From an uncultured Clostridium sp. (lineage in GTDB: Bacteria > Bacillota > Clostridia > TANB77 > CAG-508): a DNA stretch of 34,392 nt. Below, piece by piece: positions 16,172 to 22,331 of this stretch (positions within the stretch are counted from its first letter, which is position 1; every line of letters begins with the position of its first letter). The translations under genes were made by a program, and so were the position numbers. The notes beneath the pieces were generated by a model. That model ran no database searches. It had not been told where the DNA came from and saw only the letters and a list, made by a program, of their open reading frames with translations. The stretch is from the NCBI GenBank assembly GCA_948441945.1, contig CAOJQV010000012.1, positions 1 to 34,392 of the forward strand. The letters are read 5' to 3'.

Positions 16172-16375
16172 GAAAAATACTCCCTTACAAAGAGAGTATT
16201 TCTGCATTTTATACTTTTATGTGATACTATATGATAATCGCTTAAAAGTACAGACTATTGGAGGCTGTAGTCAGCAAGACATACCTCAAATGTAGCTTAA
16301 CAGCTAGATTTCAAAATTTATTACCCGTTTTTTATAACAATTTTATAACATTTGATTTAATTTTATATAACACAG
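16172..16375 (-). ncRNA. candidate small RNA of unknown role
   Basis: On the minus strand a promoter TTGATT (16409-16404), 16-bp spacer, TATAAT (16387-16382) is followed about 190 bp later by a terminator (AATACTC with GAGTATT, 16200-16176, then TTTTT). No credible ORF lies between. The RNA would contain TAGCT-GTTA-AGCTA (near 16307-16294), and a GAGG..CCTC stem enclosing GTC-TTGCT-GAC (16288-16262) that competes with GACTA..TAGTC (about 16271-16247). Transcription is inferred only. Confidence 0.45.
16327..16353. repeat. 27-bp direct repeat, copy 1
   Basis: Identical to 17729-17755, on the same strand; begins GTTTTTTATAACAATTTTAT. Both copies have CTAGATTT a short way to the left. They flank TA-like locus 2 and the nucleosidase gene. 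Confidence 0.75.
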
Positions 16376-16455
16376 TCTAATATTATATAATACATAATTC
16401 ATAAATCAATTATACCCTTATTTAATAAAAAATCAATAATTTTCCAGAATCTCAT

Positions 16456-16484
16456 TTGACAAATTAATAAAAAGATGTTATTAT
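16456..16484 (+). promoter_or_regulatory. promoter of antisense RNA 2
   Basis: TTGACA at 16456-16461 and TATTAT at 16479-16484 with a 17-bp spacer; no protein gene follows. Confidence 0.8.
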
Positions 16485-16490
16485 ATAGTT

Positions 16491-16576
16491 ACATTGAGAA
16501 ATGTGTCGTTGGTCGTAACGAAACATATATGTAGCTGGTATGTGTAACCGTAAACAATACACATATCTTTTTTTTT
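16491..16576 (+). ncRNA. candidate antitoxin RNA 2
   Basis: About 85 nt, from the promoter at 16456 to a strong terminator (TATGTGTA 16539-16546, TACACATA 16558-16565, then TC and nine T). Bases 16511-16535 repeat 16725-16749, the start region of the convergent 33-aa gene, at 20 of 25 positions. The RNA could therefore pair with that mRNA over about 22 of 25 positions counting two G-U pairs, covering the edge of the ribosome site, the start codon and codons 2-6. The seed GGTCGT lies in the loop of a CGTT/AACG hairpin. The terminator loop carries CCGTAAA (16548-16554), complementary to the loop of the mRNA's own terminator. Confidence 0.7.
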
Positions 16577-16579
16577 GCT

Positions 16580-16617
16580 CAAAAATAAAAGCAAGGTAGC
16601 TCCGTAAAAACTACCTC
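16580..16617 (-). terminator. terminator of the 33-aa gene
   Basis: On the minus strand AGGTAG and CTACCT enclose TTTTTACGGAG, followed by TGCTTTTATTTTT. The loop (16602-16608 plus strand CCGTAAA) matches the loop of the RNA 2 terminator. Confidence 0.75.
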
Positions 16618-16638
16618 ACTATCGACTATGTATGTTAC

Positions 16639-16740
16639 CTAGTCTTTGTCATTCTTTTCATCTTCTCTTAATTGGAAGTTCTTTTCTTTCTCAGCAAGTA
16701 ACATTTCAATTAATCGTAAGATAAGGTCGTAACTAGACAT
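16639..16740 (-). CDS. 33-aa peptide, par/Fst-like locus
   Basis: 33 aa: an amphipathic half (MSSYDLILRLIEMLLAEKEK) and a very charged tail (LREDEKNDKD). The ribosome site AAAGGGGG is strong and eight bases from the ATG. The size equals Fst and the tail is acidic/charged like Fst, but the helix holds R and E and is not a clean membrane span, so toxin action is less sure than the regulatory layout. A promoter TTGTAA-N17-TATAGT lies about 65-100 bp upstream. GTAACCTTTT at the 5' end of the leader (16801-16792) can pair with AGGGGGTTAC of the ribosome site. The convergent RNA 2 has antisense repeats to the start region. Confidence 0.6.
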   Translation of the reverse strand: MSSYDLILRLIEMLLAEKEKNFQLREDEKNDKD

Positions 16741-16749
16741 ACAAGTAAC
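16725..16749. repeat. direct repeat shared with antisense RNA 2
   Basis: 20 of 25 bases identical to 16511-16535 on the same strand, the first nine (GGTCGTAAC) without a mismatch. As the two transcripts run in opposite directions, the repeat gives them complementarity, as DRa/DRb do in par of pAD1. Confidence 0.75.
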
Positions 16750-16801
16750 CCCCTTTCCACCCTTTAGCAAAGGATTACCTTTCTGTCAATGAAAAGGTTA
16801 C
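16745..16801 (-). promoter_or_regulatory. leader element hiding the 33-aa gene ribosome site
   Basis: The leader 5' end (16801-16792, GTAACCTTTT) is complementary, with G-U pairs, to AGGGGGTTAC at 16754-16745, which is the ribosome binding site. Confidence 0.5.
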
Positions 16802-16882
16802 TATCTACTATACAACAAATTCTATTATTTTACAATGAACAAATGAAAATTCTACAAGAATTCTAAAAAATCATACACCACA

Positions 16883-17598
16883 TTATATGTTTATCAAATT
16901 ATTTAATATACTAATCAATATTTCTTGTAGTTCTATAGCTTTTGTTTTATCTAATTTTTCTAATAATATTTTATTGTTTGAAATAATTCTAATGCCTATA
17001 CAAGGAATATTAAACTTATTACATACTGAATATGTTCTATACTTTCCATATCTTCACTATAGTTTTTGAATATATTATTTATCCAATCTATTCTATCTAT
17101 TTCTCTATTGAATACATCTCCACTTCCTAATATTCCCCTATATATTTTATTTGAACAATTTAGTTTTAGGATTTCTTCAATAATATTAACTAATTTTAAA
17201 TCTGAATTTTGTATATCTTTTGCACGTTTATTTGGCTCCCATTCAAATGGATTCGAACCTTTTCCTCTATCTTTGCTTGGCATTTTATATGCATTAATAT
17301 TACAACACTTTTCTCCTACAATAATGTCTCCTATATGTAAATCAGTTCTATGTGCTCCTGCAATACCTTGATTTATAACTATATTGGGATGAAAATTTAT
17401 AATTCCAATAGTAGTCGCCATAGTTGAATTTATTGTTCCTACTAATGTTTTTGATATTACTACTTCTATATTATTAATACTTCCTTCATAAAATTGATAT
17501 CCTGCTATTGTTCTATCTTTTCTATTTTTTAGTTTACTTAATAGACATTCTATTTCAATATCCATTGCCCCTTGTATTAAAACCACTTTATCTTTCAA
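16883..17598 (-). pseudogene. 5'-methylthioadenosine/S-adenosylhomocysteine nucleosidase-like, frameshifted
   Basis: Read through, about 238 aa, the usual size of this nucleoside phosphorylase-fold family, which splits adenine from MTA and SAH. The first frame (17598-16996) has the start VVLIQGAMDIEIECLLSKLK, VINQGIAGAHR and EDMES, the last holding the ribose-binding glutamate. After ESIE one base is missing near 17036: GAACATATT where GAAACATATT would read TYSVCNKFNIPCIGIRIISN and on to LINI-stop at 16883. The C-terminal helix is therefore out of frame. The gene lies between TA-like locus 2 and a 27-bp repeat. Confidence 0.8.
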
Positions 17599-17728
17599 TT
17601 TTATTATCCTCGCTTTATAAAAAATTTTTTATGAAAACATTATATCATATTATCTATAGAAATAAACCTATTTATTAGTATCTTTCCAATAAGCTAGATT
17701 TTATAACATTTTTTAACATATGCAATTT

Positions 17729-17755
17729 GTTTTTTATAACAATTTTATAACATTT
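17729..17755. repeat. 27-bp direct repeat, copy 2
   Basis: Identical to 16327-16353. It lies about 120 bp beyond the 3' end of tRNA-Cys and 130 bp before the nucleosidase start. The rest of 17599-17830 shows no gene. Confidence 0.75.
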
Positions 17756-17830
17756 AGTTTTAATTTTTAGTTTTCTAATCTCTGGAACCCTTGAAAATAC
17801 TACATTTTTATTTTTAGTATAAAAACATAT

Positions 17831-17873
17831 AAAAAACGAGAAAACATTGATATTTCAACGTTTTCTCGTTTTT
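17831..17873. terminator. bidirectional terminator after tRNA-Cys
   Basis: AAAACGAGAAAAC and GTTTTCTCGTTTT form a 13-bp stem with T runs on both sides, just past the tRNA 3' end. Confidence 0.8.
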
Positions 17874-17877
17874 CCAT

Positions 17878-17951
17878 TGGAGGCGCCTATCGGAGTCGGA
17901 CCGATCATCAGAGTTTTGCAGACTCGTGCCTTACCGCTTGGCTAAGGCGCC
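17878..17951 (-). tRNA. tRNA-Cys (GCA)
   Basis: 74 nt with encoded CCA. Acceptor GGCGCCT/AGGCGCC, T arm ATCGG-TCCGACT-CCGAT, anticodon loop CTGCAAA giving GCA. The outermost anticodon-stem pair is a mismatch. Terminator at 17831; promoter at 18084-18112. Confidence 0.95.
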
Positions 17952-18083
17952 ATATATTTGGAAATAAATTTACACTAAATCTATTTCCATATCATAAACT
18001 TTTTTATAACTTTTTCTAATTTATAATATTCAAACTTTATAAAAATATTACATATTTCTATCACTTTTTATTTGACGACTTGT

Positions 18084-18112
18084 ATTATATACTAAATATT
18101 CATAAAATTCAA
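18084..18112 (-). promoter_or_regulatory. promoter of tRNA-Cys
   Basis: On the minus strand TTGAAT (18112-18107), 17-bp spacer, TATAAT (18089-18084). It leaves a leader of about 125 nt before the tRNA. Confidence 0.6.
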
Positions 18113-18139
18113 GTAATTTTCTAATATTTTTATGTGTTT

Positions 18140-19093
18140 TTATTCAGCTATGCCACTTGGAATATTATTATCCGCACCTTCTGTTGTTGTATTATCAACT
18201 ATAGTATTTTCTGTTGTTATAGTATTGTCCTTAGGCTTTTCTGGTTCAGCTGGCTTTGGATTTTCAATTGGCTTTTCAGTTGTTTGTCCACCTTGTGCAG
18301 GTGTACTTTGTGATGGTGTATTATTAACGTAGTTTCTCCATGGATTTCCTGGTGTTGGGTCTGTTGGGTCCCATCCCCTACAAGTTGTATTACTTGAAAT
18401 CTTTTGTGCAGTAGGCTTTCCAAGTGGTCCTGGATTAGGGTCTGAGTAAAACTCTACAACAGTTCCTCTAGTTATATTATTATAAACCCATATTGCGTCT
18501 TGCACTGTTAGTCTAATACATCCTGCTGATGCCTTTGAACCTAGCTTATCATAATATCCATAGATTAATGATGATGGGTCACCATTTCTAGAATATGGAA
18601 CAGAGTGAAATAGAATATCTCCTACTATAGCTGTTGTATATTGACCATATACACCTCCAAATAAAGTATGCCATCTATGTTTTGTACCATTTAATCTATA
18701 TTTCCCTGATGTTGGAGTGGCTTTACCTGTAGAACATAATAGTGCTTTTACAGGTACTGTATAATTACCATTTGCATCTTTTGTATAAATGTTTACAACA
18801 TTAGCCATTAGATTGATTTTTACATAATATGTATCTGAACTAATTCCAGGCTTTTTATTTTCTTTTTGTTTTTCCTTTTCCTCTTCTTCTGGCTCTTCTA
18901 CTATTTCTTCCTCTATTACATTAGCTTCTTCTATTATGTTTTCTGCTTGTTCTTCGTCATCTTCAATTACTGTTTCTATTGTTTTATTATTTATTTTTAT
19001 CATTGCAAAACATATAGTTCCAGCTACTAATATCAATACTGTAGTTATTATTGTTACAATTATTCCTTTTTTACTTAAATTGAACTTTTCCAC
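18140..19093 (-). CDS. L,D-transpeptidase (YkuD domain), membrane anchored
   Basis: 317 aa. One N-terminal membrane helix (about 10-31), then a very acidic linker (43-75), then the YkuD domain (about 88-220) with H163 in LFHSVPYSR and the catalytic SxGCxR motif S189-C192-R194 in SKASAGCIRL. A proline/threonine-rich tail follows (260-317), probably in the wall. Such enzymes make 3-3 peptide cross-links or attach proteins to peptidoglycan. The start is a GTG at 19093; an AAGGAG lies 15 bases upstream with an ATG-AGA-TAA mini-frame between, so translation may be weak. The gene is divergent from the MurF-like gene. Confidence 0.88.
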   Translation of the reverse strand: MEKFNLSKKGIIVTIITTVLILVAGTICFAMIKINNKTIETVIEDDEEQAENIIEEANVIEEEIVEEPEEEEKEKQKENKKPGISSDTYYVKINLMANVVNIYTKDANGNYTVPVKALLCSTGKATPTSGKYRLNGTKHRWHTLFGGVYGQYTTAIVGDILFHSVPYSRNGDPSSLIYGYYDKLGSKASAGCIRLTVQDAIWVYNNITRGTVVEFYSDPNPGPLGKPTAQKISSNTTCRGWDPTDPTPGNPWRNYVNNTPSQSTPAQGGQTTEKPIENPKPAEPEKPKDNTITTENTIVDNTTTEGADNNIPSGIAE

Positions 19094-19229
19094 TTTCTTA
19101 TCTCATTTCTCCTTGTAATTCTATATTATTTAGTATAACATTTATTATCTCTATTTTCAACTTTAAACTTGAAAATTATTTGTATTTTTGTTATATTTTT
19201 AAAAAATATGTTTTAAAGGTGAGATAAAT

Positions 19230-20645
19230 ATGTTGAGTTTAGAACAATTAAAAGAATATTGTAATGGTAATATAGTACATGGAAATCCTAACACAATATT
19301 AAATAATTTTTGTTTAAATAAAAATATGTATGTTCAGGGAAATTATTTCTTTTTCCCTATTAAATTTAGAAAAGTAGATAGAGAAATATATATTTTGAAC
19401 CATGTTAAAAATGGCTGTATAGGTTTTATGATAAACAAAACCTCTCCTCAAAAAGACTATATAGAAAGTGAAGCAATAAAAATAAATCCAAATATTTGTA
19501 TTTTAGAGGTGGACTCTGTTGATGTTGCTTTATTTGATATTGGTAAAAAACAACGAGAGAAAAATATAAATAAACCAACTATTGCGGTTACGGGTAGTGT
19601 TGGTAAAACAACACTTTGTAGCCTGATTTCTAAAATTTTGTCTACAGAAATAAAGGTATTACATGATTTTAATAATCAAAATAATAATACAAGAAGTCAT
19701 ATCTCTTTGGCTTATCTATTACTTGATGATTATGATATGGCAGTAACAGAACTTGGTATAAGTCGTTTTCGTAAAATGCCTGATTTATCAGAGTTAGTTC
19801 AACCATCAATTGCTATAATAAATAATATTGGAACAGCTCATATTGATAATCTAAAAACTAAAGAAAATATTTTAGCAGAAAAGCTTCATATTACAGATTA
19901 TTTGAGGGATAAAAAGATTTTGTTTGTAAATTCTGATGATGAATATCTAAAAACTGTGGAAGAGTCTAATAATTATAATTTAAAGTATTATAGTATAAAT
20001 GAAGCTTACAATATTGCCGAAGCAGATGGAAAAGTTAGTTTTACTACTAAAATATATGGTAGAGAGACTGATTTCGATTTAAATTTATATGGGACATTTC
20101 ATATTAGAAATATAATTTTGGCAATAAAAATTGCTGAAATATATAATATAAAGTATGAAAATATTGTAACTGCTATTAATGAATTTCAAACAGTTTATGG
20201 TAGGTTTAATGTTTTAAGAAATGATGAGAGAAATATTACTGTAATTGATGATGTTTATAATTCATGTTTTGAGTCTGTTACTAATGGTCTTGATATTGCA
20301 AATAAAATGAAAAGTGTTAGAAAAATTGCTGTTTTAGGTACAATAGGCAGTGGCTCTAATGGTAAAGAGGATACTGATAAAGTACATGAGGAATTGGGAA
20401 GTTACTTTAGTAATTTGAATTTTGATTATTTATTTTTAATAGGTGATTTTACAAAGCATATTTTAAAGACTGCTTTGAATTCATTTGTAGAGAAAAATAC
20501 TAAAAGATTTAAGACTAAAGAGACTTTAATAGAGGATTTGAAAAAGCTTATAACTGATGGTGATTTGGTGTATATTAAAGATGCTGGTTTACAAGACTTT
20601 GAAGTTATTATTGATGAATTAAGAAAAACTTATAAGCTTTTATAA
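19230..20645 (+). CDS. Mur ligase family protein, MurF-like
   Basis: 471 aa. Mur-ligase layout: an N-terminal substrate domain, an ATP-binding middle domain with TGSVGKTT at 121-128 and the lysine-binding ITDYLRDKKILFVNSDD region, and a C-terminal domain with YGRFNVLR and IDDVYNSCFESV (the D.YN motif of MurF). MurF adds D-Ala-D-Ala to UDP-MurNAc-tripeptide. Motifs are a little off the MurF consensus (GSVGKTTLC rather than GSxGKTTTK), so a second, diverged ligase acting on a related precursor is possible. It has an AAAGGTG ribosome site and stands alone on the plus strand; its stop lies inside a terminator stem. Confidence 0.78.
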   Translation: MLSLEQLKEYCNGNIVHGNPNTILNNFCLNKNMYVQGNYFFFPIKFRKVDREIYILNHVKNGCIGFMINKTSPQKDYIESEAIKINPNICILEVDSVDVALFDIGKKQREKNINKPTIAVTGSVGKTTLCSLISKILSTEIKVLHDFNNQNNNTRSHISLAYLLLDDYDMAVTELGISRFRKMPDLSELVQPSIAIINNIGTAHIDNLKTKENILAEKLHITDYLRDKKILFVNSDDEYLKTVEESNNYNLKYYSINEAYNIAEADGKVSFTTKIYGRETDFDLNLYGTFHIRNIILAIKIAEIYNIKYENIVTAINEFQTVYGRFNVLRNDERNITVIDDVYNSCFESVTNGLDIANKMKSVRKIAVLGTIGSGSNGKEDTDKVHEELGSYFSNLNFDYLFLIGDFTKHILKTALNSFVEKNTKRFKTKETLIEDLKKLITDGDLVYIKDAGLQDFEVIIDELRKTYKLL

Positions 20646-20660
20646 CTTATAAGTTTTTCA
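20627..20660. terminator. bidirectional terminator between the MurF-like gene and tRNA-Gly
   Basis: AAAACTTATAAG and CTTATAAGTTTT pair around CTTTTATAA, with T runs both ways; it includes the last codons of the ligase gene. Confidence 0.75.
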
Positions 20661-20662
20661 AT

Positions 20663-20736
20663 TGGAGCAGGTAACGGGAATCGGACCCGTAACTTAACCT
20701 TGGCAAGGTTATGTTTTACCACTAAACTATACCTGC
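20663..20736 (-). tRNA. tRNA-Gly (GCC)
   Basis: 74 nt with encoded CCA. Acceptor GCAGGTA/TACCTGC, D arm GTTT/AAAC, anticodon arm TAACC-TTGCCAA-GGTTA (anticodon GCC), T arm ACGGG-TCCGATT-CCCGT; all stems perfect. Its promoter is at 20759-20787. Confidence 0.97.
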
Positions 20737-20758
20737 AAAACTAATTATGAACAGGTCT

Positions 20759-20787
20759 ATGATACCAAAATCTCTTGCAATTGTCAA
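20759..20787 (-). promoter_or_regulatory. promoter of tRNA-Gly
   Basis: On the minus strand TTGACA (20787-20782), 17-bp spacer, TATCAT (20764-20759), about 20 bp before the tRNA 5' end. Confidence 0.75.
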
Positions 20788-20794
20788 TACTTTT

Positions 20795-20861
20795 TGTCCC
20801 AAAGGATACAGATGTCCCAAAAGTAAACGTCCCTTTTGGGACAAATGGCCCTTTTGGGACA
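20795..20861. repeat. GTCCC-family palindrome cluster
   Basis: Several overlapping units: TGTCCCAAA, ATGTCCCAAAAG, CGTCCCTTTTGGGACA, GGCCCTTTTGGGACA. Their order and the core TAAACGTCCCTTTTGGGACA match the 7332-7364 arm. It abuts the stop codon of the minus-strand gene at 20862 and probably ends its transcript. Confidence 0.75.
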
Positions 20862-22331
20862 TTAATTACCAATTGGTGCAAAATCATCAGTCACAACGGT
20901 CTTATCACTTTTAAAATCTAAGATTTCCCTGTTTAGCAATTCCTCATATTCATACTTTTTATATTGATTTATTTGTGGTTTTCCTTTTATTCCAATAAGA
21001 ATTAAATTTTGTGTTTGTTCTTCTTCATCTGTATTTACTGCAAAAAGTTTTACATCATCAAATATAGCTTTGTAAGTTGAATATTCATATTGTATAAATT
21101 TTGAATTTTCTCCTTTTATAGATGAAATAACGTTTGTAATTACCACTCCATTCTCTTGTAACATATCTCTTGCTTTTGACATTGCTTCATATGTTGTAAG
21201 TTCAAATGGTGCATTAAATCCTTTAAATGCATCTATTAGGATAGTATCATATTTTTCATTACTTTTGTTAAGATATGTTCTTCCATCTTGATGATATATT
21301 TTTAAATTTGTATTATTTACATCTAATCCAAATTCTTCTTGTGCTATTTGAGTCATTTTTGGGTCTATTTCCACTACATCTATTTTGTTATTTGCATACT
21401 TATTTAAATAGTGTTTTGGATATGTGTATGCAGCTCCTCCTATCATAAGAGTTTTATTTGCATCTTTATTGTAATATTCAAATAAATCATAATATTTTAG
21501 ATATTGTGCTCCCATCTCTCCTGTTTGTTCATTTATATATGACTCTGTTCCTGTGTCTACTTGTAGTGTTTTATAAGTTTGGTTTCCTTTAGTTTCTAAA
21601 GTTTTTATCCATATTCTACTATATTCTGAATCAATATCTTTTATGATATCTGGATGTTCTTTTTTAAATGTATATCTTCCTAATGTAAATAAACCTAAAA
21701 TAACTATTAATATAATTATCATATATATTATATATTTTTTGCTTTTGTTTGGGTAAATAATGATACTTAATATAAATAGTATTATACTGCTACTTAAAAT
21801 AATGTTACTAACTCCAATGTTTGGTATTAATACAAATCCTGCAAAAAAAGTTCCAAAAATACTTCCTATTGTTGATAAAGATGATATTTTTCCAGATACT
21901 TTCCCTACTTCTTGTAACTCATTATTTTTTAACTTTACAGCAATTGGAGATGCTGTTGCTAACATGAAGCTTGGTATCCCAAATAGAATAACTGCAGAAA
22001 TAATTGCAACAATAATTCTAGCATCTATAATATTTATAAGTTGATTTACAAATATTGTTTCTAAAATTGGTATTAAACTAATTGCTATCGCTGTGATGCA
22101 AATAAATTCAGATAAGTCTTTTATATCTTGTTTTATGTCAGCTATTTTCCCACCTATTAAATATCCTAAGCTCATAAATGTAAGCATAATACCAATAATA
22201 GATGTCCAAATTAAATTAGAACTTCCTACATAAGGTGATAAAACTCTTGCTGCTACTAATTCTAATACCATACCCATTGCACCACAAATAAAAACTACTA
22301 TCTCTAATTTATATTTATTTATTTTTTCCAT
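20862..22331 (-). CDS. membrane protein fused to a spermidine synthase-like domain
   Basis: 489 aa. Residues 1-225 contain about seven to eight membrane helices with the MFS-like start GMVLELVAARVLSPYVGSSN and GYLIGGKIAD. Residues about 235-489 form a Rossmann methyltransferase-type fold of the spermidine synthase family: MIGGAAYTYPKHYL, VVEIDPKMTQIA, HQDGRTYL, DTILIDAFKG and the terminal TDDFAPI. Such fused proteins are common in Clostridia. Whether they make polyamines is unproven, and the membrane half suggests a coupled transport or lipid role. The start overlaps the topA stop (TAATG), so the two genes are co-translated. Confidence 0.85.
   Translation of the reverse strand: MEKINKYKLEIVVFICGAMGMVLELVAARVLSPYVGSSNLIWTSIIGIMLTFMSLGYLIGGKIADIKQDIKDLSEFICITAIAISLIPILETIFVNQLINIIDARIIVAIISAVILFGIPSFMLATASPIAVKLKNNELQEVGKVSGKISSLSTIGSIFGTFFAGFVLIPNIGVSNIILSSSIILFILSIIIYPNKSKKYIIYMIIILIVILGLFTLGRYTFKKEHPDIIKDIDSEYSRIWIKTLETKGNQTYKTLQVDTGTESYINEQTGEMGAQYLKYYDLFEYYNKDANKTLMIGGAAYTYPKHYLNKYANNKIDVVEIDPKMTQIAQEEFGLDVNNTNLKIYHQDGRTYLNKSNEKYDTILIDAFKGFNAPFELTTYEAMSKARDMLQENGVVITNVISSIKGENSKFIQYEYSTYKAIFDDVKLFAVNTDEEEQTQNLILIGIKGKPQINQYKKYEYEELLNREILDFKSDKTVVTDDFAPIGN

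Noticed and set aside
16240-16330. 4.5S/6S RNA or tmRNA fragment
   Set aside because: The stem pattern and key motifs of these RNAs are missing; kept only as an unassigned small-RNA candidate.
16887-17069. 60-aa plus-strand frame
   Set aside because: Shadow of the frameshifted nucleosidase C-terminus on the other strand.
19093-19110. ATG-AGA-TAA mini-frame before the L,D-transpeptidase start as a regulatory upstream ORF
   Set aside because: Two codons, too close to the AAGGAG site for normal initiation; likely chance.
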